Position numbers and translations under genes: made by a program
The notes under the pieces: generated by a model
Seen by the model: only the letters and a program-made list of their open reading frames with translations
What the model was told of the DNA's origin: nothing
Databases searched by the model: none
NCBI GenBank assembly: GCA_021807595.1
Contig: JAKBCS010000001.1
Span: forward strand, 1-64,000
Length of the DNA stretch: 64,000 nt
Source: Planctomycetota bacterium
GTDB taxonomy: Bacteria; Planctomycetota; Planctomycetia; Gemmatales; Gemmataceae
Direction: 5' to 3'
In this document: piece after piece, positions 34,156-44,388 of the stretch
How the letters are laid out: the number at the start of each line of letters is the position of its first letter
Position numbering within the stretch: position 1 is the stretch's first letter

Positions 34156-34473
34156 ATGTTGGAGAAAACGCGCAAACAACGGATCGAAGAAATGTTGGCC
34201 GACGATCCTAACGATCCCTTTTTGCAATATGGCTTGGCGATGGAGTACGTCAGCGCGGGGGAGGACGAAGAAGCGGCGCGCTGCTTTCGTCACCTCTTGA
34301 AAGTGTCGCCGGACTATGTGCCGGGATACATGCAAGCCGGAAGGGTTCTCGCGCGATTAGACCGAGTGGACGAAGCAAAGGCGGTCTATGCGGCCGGCAT
34401 CGCCGCGGCGCGCCAAACGAACGATCCACACGCCGCCGAGGAGATGGCGAGCTTTCTCGACGATTTGAGGTAG
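34156..34473 (+). CDS. Small tetratricopeptide-repeat protein
   Basis: A 105-residue soluble protein. The ATG at 34156 follows GAGGTG at 6 nt. It has about two TPR units: DPNDPFLQYGLAMEYVSAGE, EEAARCFRHLLKVSPDYVPG and AGRVLARLDRVDEAKAVYAA. TPRs mediate protein contacts; the partner is unknown. Convergent with the gene at 34495, 21 nt between stops. Confidence 0.8.
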   Translation: MLEKTRKQRIEEMLADDPNDPFLQYGLAMEYVSAGEDEEAARCFRHLLKVSPDYVPGYMQAGRVLARLDRVDEAKAVYAAGIAAARQTNDPHAAEEMASFLDDLR

Positions 34474-34494
34474 ACCGAACGGGGTGGCGGCGGC

Positions 34495-34797
34495 TTAGAA
34501 CGGGATGTCGTCCATCGGCGCGGGAGCGGGCGCGGACGACCCGTTCGCTTGCGCGCGGGCGAACTCTTCGGTAACGCGCATGAGACGCAGGCGGCGGAGA
34601 TCGAGAATCGCGGCGCGCGCTTCCGCATCGTTGAGCGGCTGGGCCACCACATAGGGGAGATTGATGGCGTCGACTCGCATGGCCACGCCCATCCCCCACT
34701 CGCGCCGATCGCGCCAGTGATGAATGGTGACCAAGAGGCCCTTTTGCAGATCGTCCGCCGCCAAGATCAACCCGTTCCGCCGGCGCTGCCGTTTCAC
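34495..34797 (-). CDS. Hypothetical protein ending in an SSB-like tail
   Basis: A 100-residue protein starting at the GTG at 34797, which follows AAGGGGAA. The N-terminus is basic (MKRQRRRNG) and the core has VTIHHWRDRREWGMGVAMRV and EARAAILDLRRLRLMRVTEE. After an Ala/Pro-rich linker the protein ends in MDDIPF, the terminal peptide by which single-stranded DNA-binding proteins recruit partners. The core does not look like an OB fold that I can recognise. A role in DNA metabolism is inferred from the tail only. Confidence 0.6.
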   Translation of the reverse strand: MKRQRRRNGLILAADDLQKGLLVTIHHWRDRREWGMGVAMRVDAINLPYVVAQPLNDAEARAAILDLRRLRLMRVTEEFARAQANGSSAPAPAPMDDIPF

Positions 34798-34905
34798 GTT
34801 CGTTCCCCTTTATGCTGAAGCGCGTCTCGATCTGTATCGATGGCACGCAAGACTTTTTCATCTTATGAAGTTCGATCCGTTCGGGCTTCGAGGGCGCAAG
34901 AAACG

Positions 34906-37563
34906 CTATTTCGCATCGAATAAGCGACGTAGCTTGTCCGCCTCCGCCTCTTTCTTCTGCGTCTCAAGCGCCTTGAGTAGCAAGGCGCGGCCTTCTTTGC
35001 CGCGAACGTCGATCTCCAAGGCTTCACGGGCGTATTTCTCGGCTTCGGCGGCGTCACCGCTTTCCAGCGAGAGGCGCGCGACGCGCAACCGCACCTCCAA
35101 ATCGTCCGGATCGGTCGGAATCAACTCCTTCAGGACGCCAATCAACTTGGCCTTATCGTCCTTCTGTGCGTGGACGCGAGCCAACTGTTTCAGCCAGTCC
35201 GGCTGAAACGGTTCGGTTTTATGCCCCAACTCGAACATCTCGGTCGCCTTGTCGAATTCACGAGCATCGTAGTAGATTTTGCCCAGAGCCAACACGATGC
35301 GCGGGTTGGCATCCTCGCGGTTGAGGGCTTCCTCAAGAATGCTCCGTTCGCGTTTGACGTTTCCTGCCAAGCGCTCCAGGCGCGCGATCACATACGAAGC
35401 GGTCGGCTGATGCTTCTTGCGCTCCAGGATTTCCTCGGCGAACTTGCGGGCCTGCACGCGATCGCGTTGCAGCAAACGAAGAGCGAGTTCGGCTCCCGCT
35501 TCGATATCGAGGTCCTTTTCATACGCTTTCTGTAACTCGGCCGTCGTCCGCTGCTTGGGAACGGGTTTGCCGTTTTTCAGCGGCTCGATCGCTTCGTTGA
35601 GATAGGCCCGATAGCCCTTCTCAAACGCCTCCTTGTCTATTTTGCACGCCCGCCGCAATGCCTCGGTCGCGTTCAAGCCGTCTCGGTATGACGCCAGCAT
35701 CTCGCCGATTGCCGCCGCGCCGTGTTTGTCCTTGATGTAGTTGACGTACAGCTGACTCTGGCAGTAGGCGAGGTTCCACTCATCTTGATTGCGCGGTCGA
35801 ATGAACCCCAACTCGATGTTGTCGAGATTGAGAAGTTTGTCGGCGGCAACTCGTTCCAGCAATATCTCGTTCCATTGAGGCGGACGCGGAAAGCCTTCGT
35901 TATTGACGGCCAGCCCTTCGGTCAGCCAATGGGGGGTGAGGAAATGCGTCTGTTCGAGATTGAAAATGTGGACCATCTCGTGGCGCAAGACGCGGCCCCA
36001 GTTAAACGGTTTGTTGCCTAGATCGCGCGAATGGGGTGAGGCCATCGCGAACATCTTGCCCGAACATGCGCCGATGGTATGCAAGTCCGGCAGGGCGACG
36101 ATGCGACCGCTGAACATTTGATGGCTGTTAAACACTTCGATGAGGATAGGCCCCTTCGGTTTATAGTTAAACTTCTGGGCCAAATCGGCGTAAATCGTTT
36201 CCAGATAGGGGGCCATGTAGCGCGCCAGGAGCGCGTCGTTCTTCGGGTCGTAGCGCAATTTGAAATGCTCGGTGTCAATCGTTTCGTACTTCTTCAAATG
36301 GCCGAGTACGATTCGCAGATTCTTGGTGCGGACGTTGAACGGATCGGCTTTGAACGCTTTGTCGAGAATCGCGCTAGCCTCTTCTTCGCGCCCCATGCGC
36401 ATGTACAATTGACCGAGGCTGTTAAGTGCGTCCGGCACCAGTGGGCGTAGTTCCGTCGCTTTTTGAAAGCACTTCTCGGCATCGTCGAAATAGTGTCGTT
36501 CGTCGAGCCGTTCGCCCATCGCAAAATAGAAGAGGGCCGGCTTAGCATCGAACTTCTCGACTTCCTTGGTCAGCGCGGCCAGTTCCTCTTTCTTCTTCTG
36601 AAACGCGAAACAAGCGGCGATGCGTCCGAGCGTGCGTTCGTCGCGCGGATTGAGCTTGCGCGCTCGCTCCAACTCTTTCAATGCCGCCGCCACATCTTCG
36701 ACGGCGAGATGCACATCGGCGCGCAGACGCAAGGCGGCGGGCAGTTGGGGATTGACGTTCAGGGCCTGTTCGGCAAGTCGTTCGGCGTCTTTGATTTCGA
36801 GCCGGGTCAAGGCCAACGTGCCCTTGGCGGCGAGCGCCTCGGCGGCGCTGGAGTTGATCTTCAAAGCGTTGTCGAAAGCCGCGATCGCTTCAGGCCGGTT
36901 GTATTTCTCCAGGAGCAACATGCCGGCCTGATACTCCGCCGGCCAGTATTGTTTGTCGTACTTGATGGCATCCTTATACACGTCGTTCAAGATGAACTCG
37001 AATTGATCGGGCAGCTTGTTCCAGCGCGCGTTCTCCGCCCCCGCTAAGCCGACCCACACAAGTTCTTCGGGATCTTTGATGGGATTATCTTTTTCATCGC
37101 GTTGCGTATAGGTGCGAACGAACCATTTACACTCGGCGTCGGCCTTGGGAATGTCGCCGCGATCGCGATAGATTTGTGCCCGTACCCAGCGCGCGAGAAA
37201 CTGCTCCTTATGGACATCGAGCGCGGCGTTGGCCGACTTCTCGGCTTCGTCCCAACGGCCGCGCTCGTACAGCATCTCCGCCTGACGTCCCAACAAAGCC
37301 GCATCTTTCGGCGCGTCCTTGAGCGCCGCCGTCACAACCTCAACTGCCTTGTCGTACTCGCCCGCGCTCTCCATCGCCCGACTAATCCCGATGGTGGCCT
37401 CCGAGCGTTGTTTCACGTCCTTGGCCAAGGTCTCGTACATCTCACGAGCTTCGCCGTAGTTGCCGCGCAGCCAGTTCTCGCGCGCCTCCTTCAGTGTCGG
37501 CGCGGCGGCAGCCAACGGTAAAAAGCCGAAGAGACAGACAGAAACGAGCAATTGCTTTCTCAT
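34906..37563 (-). CDS. TPR-repeat protein with a gluzincin (peptidase MA-like) domain
   Basis: An 885-residue exported protein. The signal peptide is at residues 4-20 (LLVSVCLFGFLPLAAAA). TPR-type helices fill residues 25-420. Near residue 526 is the zinc-protease motif RHEMVHIFNLEQ followed by PHWLTEGLAV, that is HExxH with the downstream Glu of gluzincins. Helical TPR-like repeats resume to the C-terminus (LARVHAQKDDKAKLIGVLKE, DDLEVRLRVARLSLESGD). Likely acts on or organises extracytoplasmic proteins; substrate unknown. It is 66 nt downstream of the M20 hydrolase start side on the same strand. Confidence 0.85.
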   Translation of the reverse strand: MRKQLLVSVCLFGFLPLAAAAPTLKEARENWLRGNYGEAREMYETLAKDVKQRSEATIGISRAMESAGEYDKAVEVVTAALKDAPKDAALLGRQAEMLYERGRWDEAEKSANAALDVHKEQFLARWVRAQIYRDRGDIPKADAECKWFVRTYTQRDEKDNPIKDPEELVWVGLAGAENARWNKLPDQFEFILNDVYKDAIKYDKQYWPAEYQAGMLLLEKYNRPEAIAAFDNALKINSSAAEALAAKGTLALTRLEIKDAERLAEQALNVNPQLPAALRLRADVHLAVEDVAAALKELERARKLNPRDERTLGRIAACFAFQKKKEELAALTKEVEKFDAKPALFYFAMGERLDERHYFDDAEKCFQKATELRPLVPDALNSLGQLYMRMGREEEASAILDKAFKADPFNVRTKNLRIVLGHLKKYETIDTEHFKLRYDPKNDALLARYMAPYLETIYADLAQKFNYKPKGPILIEVFNSHQMFSGRIVALPDLHTIGACSGKMFAMASPHSRDLGNKPFNWGRVLRHEMVHIFNLEQTHFLTPHWLTEGLAVNNEGFPRPPQWNEILLERVAADKLLNLDNIELGFIRPRNQDEWNLAYCQSQLYVNYIKDKHGAAAIGEMLASYRDGLNATEALRRACKIDKEAFEKGYRAYLNEAIEPLKNGKPVPKQRTTAELQKAYEKDLDIEAGAELALRLLQRDRVQARKFAEEILERKKHQPTASYVIARLERLAGNVKRERSILEEALNREDANPRIVLALGKIYYDAREFDKATEMFELGHKTEPFQPDWLKQLARVHAQKDDKAKLIGVLKELIPTDPDDLEVRLRVARLSLESGDAAEAEKYAREALEIDVRGKEGRALLLKALETQKKEAEADKLRRLFDAK

Positions 37564-37629
37564 GGCGGTGATTCTCGACGGATGCGGTGGTCGTCCTACA
37601 AGCTAACTTAACGGGCGCGTCAGCAAACA

Positions 37630-38991
37630 TCAACGCTGGCCGACTTCGCCCGCCTTCAACGCGTTCATTACCGCCGAGGTCATCGTCAGCACCCCCGTCT
37701 CAATCGTTGGCTTGGGGACGGGCGCGAACCGATCGGAATGCAACGACGGCAGCGGTTTACCGTTTTCCCCCTCGGACTCGGCCACGCGCTTGGGATCGAT
37801 TGTGCCCAGCCAGAAGAGACAGACCGGCACACTCGCCCGTCCATAACGACTGAAGTCTTCGCCACCCATAACCGGAGGACGCGCCGACACGCGCTCTGCT
37901 CCCAAGGCGTCCTTCAAGACGGCCACGGTCTTGCGCGTCAGTCCCGGATCGTTGTACAACGCCGGCGTGAACTCATCGGGAGCGACCGTGACCTGCGGCG
38001 GAGGCGCGTTCGCGCCCTTGGCCGCCGATTCCGCGATACGGCGAATCCCTTCGAGCAGATGTTTGCGCACCGAATCCTTCGTGCTGCGAACGGTCAATTG
38101 TAGACGCACCTCATTGGGAATAATGTTGTGTTTGCTCCCCCCGTGAATCGAGCCGACGGTGACGACGGCGGGATCGACGGGATTGGTCTCGCGGCTGACG
38201 AGAGTTTGAAGATCGAGAACGATGCGAGCGGCCAACACGATGGGATCGACGGTCGTGTGAGGAGACGCGCCGTGTCCTCCTTTGCCGCGCACCACGATGT
38301 CCACCGAATCGACGTTGGCCAACGCCAAGCCTTCGGTGTAAGCGACGGTTCCATACGGGATGTTGGGAGCGCAATGTAAGGCGAACGCATAATCGGGGCG
38401 CGGAAACTTGGTAAACAAGCCCGCTTCTAACATCATTCGAGCGCCCGCGCCGACCTCCTCGGCCGGTTGTCCGATGAATACGAGCGTACCCTTCCAACGC
38501 TCTTTCATATTCGTCAAAACGCGAGCCGCACCCGTCCAACACGTCATGTGCATGTCGTGGCCACAGGCGTGCATGACACCGACTTCATTCTCGTTCTTGT
38601 CGCGCACGCGAACCTTGCTGGCATAGGACAGACCCGTGCGTTCGACGACCGGCAAGGCATCCATGTCGGTTCGGACCATGACGACCGGACCTTTGCCGTT
38701 TTTCAGCACGCCGACCACGCCGTAGCCACCGACGCGCTCCGTCACCTCGAAGCCAATCTCCTTCAATTCGCGGGCCAGGCGCGCCGACGTGCGGGCTTCG
38801 CGCAGCGACAATTCGGGGTTGGAATGCAGATGTTTGTACAACGCCTCCAAGTGGTCGTAGTCGGCGGCGACACGTTTTTTGATGGCCGCGGTTCGGTCCT
38901 TGCCCTCCTCGTCGGCACGGAGGTGCCCGAATCCAGCCGTCGAGAGCGCGAGAGCCAAAAATGGGTAGAATAAGCGTCGGCAAGTTTGCAC
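37630..38991 (-). CDS. Secreted M20 family amidohydrolase/metallopeptidase
   Basis: A 453-residue enzyme with a signal peptide at residues 7-26. It belongs to the M20D amidohydrolases that cleave N-acyl amino acids or similar amides. Metal and catalytic motifs are VRTDMDALPVVE, MHACGHDMHM and GQPAEEVGAGARMM; the dimerisation domain holds GGHGASPHTTVDP; the last ligand His lies in PSLHSDRF. Most relatives are cytoplasmic, so export is notable. Its stop is 66 nt upstream of the TPR metallopeptidase-like gene, giving a probable two-gene unit. Confidence 0.9.
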   Translation of the reverse strand: MQTCRRLFYPFLALALSTAGFGHLRADEEGKDRTAAIKKRVAADYDHLEALYKHLHSNPELSLREARTSARLARELKEIGFEVTERVGGYGVVGVLKNGKGPVVMVRTDMDALPVVERTGLSYASKVRVRDKNENEVGVMHACGHDMHMTCWTGAARVLTNMKERWKGTLVFIGQPAEEVGAGARMMLEAGLFTKFPRPDYAFALHCAPNIPYGTVAYTEGLALANVDSVDIVVRGKGGHGASPHTTVDPIVLAARIVLDLQTLVSRETNPVDPAVVTVGSIHGGSKHNIIPNEVRLQLTVRSTKDSVRKHLLEGIRRIAESAAKGANAPPPQVTVAPDEFTPALYNDPGLTRKTVAVLKDALGAERVSARPPVMGGEDFSRYGRASVPVCLFWLGTIDPKRVAESEGENGKPLPSLHSDRFAPVPKPTIETGVLTMTSAVMNALKAGEVGQR

Positions 38992-39386
38992 GGTCGTTTC
39001 CTCGGTTTCGAGTCGCGGGGTTCTCGCCGGTGAATCGTCTTCGCCGGTCCATTCTTCCAGAGTAATGCGGGAGGACCGCTCGTCCAGAAAAAAATCTCGG
39101 ATTTGGGCATACGAATTACCCTTGGGCTGCGTATACTAAAGGAAATGAGACATGCAGTTTGCCTCTGTGCGCGAACTGCCGGAACGATTGTCGCAATCCT
39201 GTCTCACACCCACGCGCCCTCTTCGCCCTCCCCCGTGTAGACGGAGTCCACGAGCGGCAAACAATGGAGATGCCGCGCGAGGTACTCGTTGCGTACTGCG
39301 CGCCGAACCACTTGGCGTGTCAGTGATTACATCAGAGTTGCCCAGGGAAAGCACGACGTAATCCCACTACCCCGAAGGAGGAAATC
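38992..39386. other. 395-nt intergenic region
   Basis: Divergent region between the M20 hydrolase gene and the small gene at 39387. No repeat, RNA gene or convincing coding frame was recognised. It should contain promoters for both sides. Confidence 0.4.
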
Positions 39387-39599
39387 ATGCGCACCAAACG
39401 CTTGACCACTCAGCAACGCCAAGAGATTTTCCACAACTTGGTAGCGACGCAAGATCTCGGCATCATGACCGTGTCCGAATCCGTGCAGCACGTCGTTAAG
39501 CAGTTCGAGATCACCGAGGCACAGCTGAGGCAGATCGAGGACGAAGGCATCGAAAAAGAATGGCCGCCCCTCAACGAAGCGGCCCAGCCCATCCGTTAA
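39387..39599 (+). CDS. Small conserved hypothetical protein
   Basis: A 70-residue soluble protein. The ATG follows a consensus AAGGAGG at 6 nt, the best ribosome-binding site in this part of the window, and a strong terminator follows, so it is very likely expressed. The sequence is helical (LTTQQRQEIFHNLVATQ, VSESVQHVVKQFEITEAQLR) and ends IEKEWPPLNEAAQPIR. The FxITExQLRxIExEG part recalls DNA-binding or regulatory helices, but no family was recognised. Confidence 0.75.
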   Translation: MRTKRLTTQQRQEIFHNLVATQDLGIMTVSESVQHVVKQFEITEAQLRQIEDEGIEKEWPPLNEAAQPIR

Positions 39600-39616
39600 C
39601 TTGCCCTCTCTCCCTC

Positions 39617-39671
39617 GGCCGCTCGCGCCTTCTCCCTCCGTTGACGAAGGCGCGAGCGGCCTAGCATTTTT
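39617..39671 (+). terminator. Rho-independent terminator
   Basis: GGCCGCTCGCGCCTTC at 39617-39632 pairs perfectly with 39646-39661 across a 13-nt loop; TAGCATTTTTC follows. It ends the small gene at 39387. Confidence 0.85.
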
Positions 39672-39894
39672 CCCTCAAACACAAACACATGGAGCGAACG
39701 AACCGCGTTCGGCGATGCCGCCACCGCGGCGTTTCTCGAAGCCGCCGTGTGAAAGCCTTTCTTGAAACAACGGTGACATCGTGCCATACTGAGATAAGAT
39801 AAATCACCGAATGCGAACGACGAACAACCAAACGTAGTGCGAGACTCGATTTTCGACCAAACGGTTGAAAGTTCGCCTTAACCTTGGCTCAACC

Positions 39895-41913
39895 ATGCCG
39901 GCCGGCACGACAGCGTATCTTGTGGTTCGCCGCGACGACGGCTTCGGCGATGTATTCCAACTCGTCGCCGGGCAGACGTACACCATGGGGCGAGCGCCGA
40001 GCAATCGCATCGTCCTCAAGGACGATCTGTGCAGCCGCGAACACGCCGAGGTCGGATTCAGCGGCGGACGTTGGCGCGTGCGCGATCTCAATAGCCTCAA
40101 CGGCACGCGCGTCAACGATGTGCGTTTGGACGGCGAATGGGAACTATCGCCCAGCGACGACGTGTATCTTGGGCGCACGCATCTGCTTTTCGTCGAGGAC
40201 ATGAATCAGCTGCCGGACGTTCCGCAGCAGAAGGAAGAAGCGAAGGCGGAAGGCGTGTCGATCCGCAAGCGGTTGGGACAGACGCGTTATGTGACGCCCG
40301 TGCCGCAACTGAGCGAATCTCAAGTCGAGGATACCGTAACGGGATCGACGCAACGGCATGCGCTGAGCCGCGATCTGTCCCTGCTCTATCGGCTGGCTCT
40401 CGACATGGGTTCGGCCGGCACTTACGACGAGTTGTGCCGCATCGTTCTCGATGCTCTGCTCGAAGCGATCCCCGCCGAGGTCGGCGCGATTTTATCCCCG
40501 TCTCGGGACGGGGAGGGACTACCTACGGGGCTTTCGTCGCGCCGTCTTCCTCAGACTCCGCTCCTGGCCAGTAAATCGTTGCGGGGCATGGAATTAGAAG
40601 TCACCGCCCAACGCCACCGCGATCCGAGTCTCAAAAATTACATCCGAGTCTCCGATTACGTCAGCAACGAAGTGCTGGACACGCGCGAAGCCGTCCTCGC
40701 CGAGAACGTGGCCCGAGATCGTTACCTGCGCAACCGCGAGAGCCTAAGCGATCTCGGCGCGACCAGTCTGATCTGCGCGCCGATCATTTTCGACGGCTCG
40801 GTACTTGGACTGATCCATCTGTACTGCACCGACCCCCACAAAGCGCTCGATGCCGAGGATCTGGAATTCGCCGTCGCCGTCGCCAAGCAACTCGGCGGGG
40901 TCATCCATCAGATGCAACGGCAAGTATCGCTGACCGCCGAGAACCGCTCGCTGCGCGAACAATTGCACGTCGAGAGCGAGTTGATCGGCGAGAGTCCCGC
41001 CATTCGCGATGTCGAACAGCAAATCGCCCGCGTCGCCGGCACGAATGCCACTTGTCTGATTCGTGGAGAAAGCGGATCGGGAAAAGAGCTTGTAGCCCGT
41101 GCCATTCATTATTCTAGCCCGCGCAGGGACGGTCCCATCGTTTGCCTCAACTGCGCCGCACTGACCGAAACTCTATTGGAGAGCGAGTTGTTCGGCCACG
41201 AAAAAGGCTCGTTCACCGGAGCGACGGAGAAAAAAATCGGCAAGTTCGAGGCCGCCAATCACGGCACGATCTTTCTCGACGAGATTGGCGAGATGAACGT
41301 CGGCACGCAGGCCAAGCTATTGCGCATTCTCGAAGGACATCCGTTCGAGCGTGTCGGGGGCAGCGTGCCGATCCGCGTCGATGTGCGCGTGGTGGCGGCG
41401 ACGAATCAACCGTTGGAACAAGCCATTCAGGAGGGGCGGTTCCGCCGCGATCTCTTCTTTCGTCTCCAAGTCGTCGAGCTTCGTGTGCCCCCGCTGCGCG
41501 AGCGCAAGAGCGATGTGTCGATTCTCGCCGAGCATTTCTTACGTCGCTTCGTTCGAGAAACGGGCCGCAAGATTCGCGGTTTCACACAGGCCGCACTGCG
41601 CAAGATGGAAGAGTACAATTGGCCGGGCAATGTGCGCGAATTACGCAATGTCATCGAACGGGCCGTCGCCCTGGGAACGGGGCCGCAACTGGACGTGAAC
41701 GACATTTGGCTGTCCTCGTTGGAGATCGGCGGAGCGCCGGCATTGGGCGGCGAGGCGGTCTATCGTCCGGTGTCGTTGGAAGAAATCGAGAAAGATCACA
41801 TCCTAAAAACGCTGAATTATACCGAGTGGAACAAAAGTCAATCCGCCACCATTCTCAATATCGAGCGCTCAACCCTCGACCGCAAAATTAAGAGTTATGG
41901 CTTAAAACACTGA
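39895..41913 (+). CDS. Sigma-54-dependent transcriptional activator with FHA and GAF domains
   Basis: A 672-residue regulator that activates sigma-54 promoters. The ATG at 39895 is chosen; a TTG at 39865 is possible, and neither has a good ribosome-binding site. An FHA domain lies at about residues 20-100 ([31 protein letters not shown]), suggesting input by Thr phosphorylation. A GAF domain lies at about 155-320. The AAA+ domain has Walker A GESGSGKE, the sigma-54 contact loop GSFTGA (Ser instead of the usual Ala), Walker [12 protein letters not shown] and the R-finger region. A Fis-type helix-turn-helix ends the protein. It stands alone, so the target genes are not evident. Confidence 0.92.
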   Translation: MPAGTTAYLVVRRDDGFGDVFQLVAGQTYTMGRAPSNRIVLKDDLCSREHAEVGFSGGRWRVRDLNSLNGTRVNDVRLDGEWELSPSDDVYLGRTHLLFVEDMNQLPDVPQQKEEAKAEGVSIRKRLGQTRYVTPVPQLSESQVEDTVTGSTQRHALSRDLSLLYRLALDMGSAGTYDELCRIVLDALLEAIPAEVGAILSPSRDGEGLPTGLSSRRLPQTPLLASKSLRGMELEVTAQRHRDPSLKNYIRVSDYVSNEVLDTREAVLAENVARDRYLRNRESLSDLGATSLICAPIIFDGSVLGLIHLYCTDPHKALDAEDLEFAVAVAKQLGGVIHQMQRQVSLTAENRSLREQLHVESELIGESPAIRDVEQQIARVAGTNATCLIRGESGSGKELVARAIHYSSPRRDGPIVCLNCAALTETLLESELFGHEKGSFTGATEKKIGKFEAANHGTIFLDEIGEMNVGTQAKLLRILEGHPFERVGGSVPIRVDVRVVAATNQPLEQAIQEGRFRRDLFFRLQVVELRVPPLRERKSDVSILAEHFLRRFVRETGRKIRGFTQAALRKMEEYNWPGNVRELRNVIERAVALGTGPQLDVNDIWLSSLEIGGAPALGGEAVYRPVSLEEIEKDHILKTLNYTEWNKSQSATILNIERSTLDRKIKSYGLKH

Positions 41914-42012
41914 GTCGCTTGGAGAATCGAGCCTCCCAAGAGAGAAGGGAGGTTCTTTGCGCGCCTTACCTCCCTCCTTCTCGCCCCACCAACCTCGTGC
42001 CTTTCCCAAAGG

Positions 42013-42044
42013 CCCCTGTCCCCCTGTACTCTGTGGGAGAGGCG
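42013..42044. repeat. Decayed half of a family A palindrome
   Basis: CCCCTGTCCCCCTGTACTC followed by TGTGGGAGAGGCG is close to the family A hairpin core. The opposite half is not clear, though C-rich text upstream (41970-41992) may be its rest. It lies in the 351-nt gap between the sigma-54 activator and the metallophosphoesterase; nothing else was recognised there. Confidence 0.5.
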
Positions 42045-42264
42045 AATTTCGGCAAGACTCTCATCCTTTTCACCCAGTTTATTCAAATCCTCAACCCGAT
42101 TGCAGAATCGGCGGATCGAGAAGAACATCGAAGCAGGGCCTGCAATCCACTCCGTTCGACGAGGCGCATGCGCCCCTCCTATCGCTTTCGACTAATTGAC
42201 CTTTGCCTTAAGGCCGATTATTGCGACAATGCCGCCCCTGGAACGGGTGGGAGGAGAGGGCGTC

Positions 42265-42939
42265 ATGCTCGATGCCGTCATCGTGTCCGATTTGCATCTT
42301 GGCGCGGTCAACAGCCGCCATCGAGAAATCGAGAGGCTATTGTGGCGACTCGTTTCTCGAACGCATCGGATTGTCTTCAACGGCGACCTCGTGGATCATT
42401 GGAATCTGGCCCGTTGGCCGCGCGAACACGTTGCAACTCTCGACAGTCTGCGCCGGCTGAGCGAGCGCGCGGAAGTCGTATGGATCGCCGGCAACCACGA
42501 AGAAAGCAGCGCCAAAGCGCATTCCGTTCTCGATCTACCGTTTGTGGACGAATATCGTTTCGTATCGGCGGGAGTGCCGGTGCTGTGCCAACACGGGCAT
42601 CAGTACGACGACTTCATTCGCGCGCATCCCATCCTGACTTGGCTGGGCGATGTTGGGTATCGTTTAGCCCAGGCGGTCGATTCGACGCACCGCGTGGCCC
42701 GCTGTTTGAAACGCCGCTCGAAGATTCTGTTGGCTTGCGCCGAGGCGGTGGCCGCCGGCGCGGTGCGCAAGGCGCGGCGCGAGCGCTGCGGTTTGGTGGC
42801 GACGGGGCATACGCATTTGGCAAGCGTCGCCGAATTGTCGGACGGACTACGTTACGCTAACACGGGGTGCTGGACCGAGAAACCGGCCTCGTATGTGACG
42901 GTCGAGGATGGCACCATCGAATTGCATACGGTGCCTTGA
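42265..42939 (+). CDS. Metallophosphoesterase, UDP-diacylglucosamine diphosphatase-like
   Basis: A 224-residue calcineurin-like phosphoesterase. The ATG at 42265 has GGAGGAGAGGG just upstream; ATGs further upstream (42229) lack this. Metal-binding motifs in order: SDLHLG, FNGDLVDHW, AGNHEE, CQHGHQYDD and TGHTH. The DLHLG/GDLVD/GNHE set and size resemble LpxH and related enzymes (YbbF/LpxG-like), so a role in lipid A or another cell-envelope precursor is possible; other phosphodiesters are not excluded. Convergent with the acyltransferase gene, stops 4 nt apart. Confidence 0.8.
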   Translation: MLDAVIVSDLHLGAVNSRHREIERLLWRLVSRTHRIVFNGDLVDHWNLARWPREHVATLDSLRRLSERAEVVWIAGNHEESSAKAHSVLDLPFVDEYRFVSAGVPVLCQHGHQYDDFIRAHPILTWLGDVGYRLAQAVDSTHRVARCLKRRSKILLACAEAVAAGAVRKARRERCGLVATGHTHLASVAELSDGLRYANTGCWTEKPASYVTVEDGTIELHTVP

Positions 42940-42943
42940 GACG

Positions 42944-44215
42944 CTAAGCAGCGCGGCGCGACGCGATTTCATCGCTTCGTGCCACGGATCGCCGGCGCGG
43001 ACCGTGCAAGCAGGTGCCGACGAATGTGTAGCGAATCAGCGTATGGTAGCTCGCCAACGCCAGCAGCGCCGTTAGTGCCACGACGGCGACGAACTTGATT
43101 CCAGCGGGACAATCGACTCCTTCGAGATCGAGTTGGATCAAGCCGACCAAGGGCAGATGGCAGAGGTAGACCCAATACGAGGCATCCGCCAGGTAACGCA
43201 ATGCCGGTCGCGGGCCGTTGCCCCAACGCAATCCGAGTCCGAGAAAGCCGAACAACGACAGCCACGCCGACAGCGAAAGCGTCGCGGCCAACGCCATCCG
43301 AAGCCCCCAATCGTGCGGATTTTGAAGGTGATGCTGTAATAGAGGCAGCAGGATCACGGCGGGCAATAGAGATAAAGACAAATACAGAATCCATGAATCG
43401 CCTATTGGGGACAGCTGGCTTCGCTTCGGATAGACGAATGCCCCCGCGAGGAAGAACAATCCGTAGTACGACAGACGCCAGCCGTCCGGCACGAACGAAT
43501 TGTGATGGGCGATTACCGGCTTGAGATTCACCATCAGGACAAGAGCGGTCGGAACCGACAGGGCTAAAGGTAAAAGCCAGCGAGTCCAAGGGCGATTGAC
43601 CAGCTGGCTTGTTTGTCTGCTAGGGTTTTGGATCTTTGGCCTTCGCCCGTTCCCAAAGCGGAAAGCGCAATAGACCAGAGTGAGCAAGAAAAGGTCTTCC
43701 AAGAACCACAAGTGCAAGGGGCCGTAGACCTCGCCTTGAACTTCAGACCCGAACTTGACCGCCAAGATTTCCTTTACGGTGCAGCGCCCGCTCACCAGCC
43801 ACCCGGCCGACCAGATGTAAAACGCGATCGGCAACAGAAACAGGCAGCCGGCCACGAACGGCACCAGCACCCGGCGCACGCGATGGACCAGCAAACCGCT
43901 CGGCCCGCGCTTGGATTCGACGAGGGCTGCGAAGAATCCGGCCAGGAAAAAGAATAACGGCAAGCGAAAGCCGTGGAACCACCAGAAGAGAAAGTCGAAA
44001 AACGAATGGCCGACGCCGTCGTGTATCACCCAAATGAGTCCCGGCATTCGGCTGGGCATGTAGCTGACGGCGGCATGTAGACAGACGCCCAACAACATCG
44101 CCCCGGCGCGAAGTCCGTCCAAGGCGGCGATTCGGTCCTCCGAATCCGCCTCGTCGGTCGACCGGATAGACGATACTTGCGACACCTGAGCCATACGAAT
44201 CGCCTCCGTGCGCAA
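42944..44215 (-). CDS. Acyltransferase family 3 membrane protein
   Basis: A 423-residue protein with about ten transmembrane helices. The start of the domain is typical: IAALDGLRAGAMLLGVCLHA with the key Arg-His pair, then FRLPLFFFLAGFF, GPLHLWFLEDLF and the C-terminal ADASYWVYLCHLPLV. Such enzymes transfer acyl groups to exported sugars, including glucans (OpgC-like) and surface polysaccharides. The N-terminal 28 residues are a cytoplasmic tail. Substrate unknown. Confidence 0.85.
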   Translation of the reverse strand: MRTEAIRMAQVSQVSSIRSTDEADSEDRIAALDGLRAGAMLLGVCLHAAVSYMPSRMPGLIWVIHDGVGHSFFDFLFWWFHGFRLPLFFFLAGFFAALVESKRGPSGLLVHRVRRVLVPFVAGCLFLLPIAFYIWSAGWLVSGRCTVKEILAVKFGSEVQGEVYGPLHLWFLEDLFLLTLVYCAFRFGNGRRPKIQNPSRQTSQLVNRPWTRWLLPLALSVPTALVLMVNLKPVIAHHNSFVPDGWRLSYYGLFFLAGAFVYPKRSQLSPIGDSWILYLSLSLLPAVILLPLLQHHLQNPHDWGLRMALAATLSLSAWLSLFGFLGLGLRWGNGPRPALRYLADASYWVYLCHLPLVGLIQLDLEGVDCPAGIKFVAVVALTALLALASYHTLIRYTFVGTCLHGPRRRSVARSDEIASRRAA

Positions 44216-44388
44216 AGGTCGTATTCATACCCGAAATGATTTGGCCTTCCTAGAGGACTTGCCGCGATATTTTACCAGCGGTAGCTCCAGCCCGCCGTGC
44301 TTCTCTATTCTCGGCAACGAGAATCTGTTATACCTCTCGTTTCGTGGATGTCTCCATTCGCGGAGGAAGGAAAAGGTAAGGAGGAAGA

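Noticed and set aside
39152-39361. Short plus-strand frame in the gap before 39387
   Set aside because: Pro/Arg-rich, no ribosome-binding site and no family resemblance.
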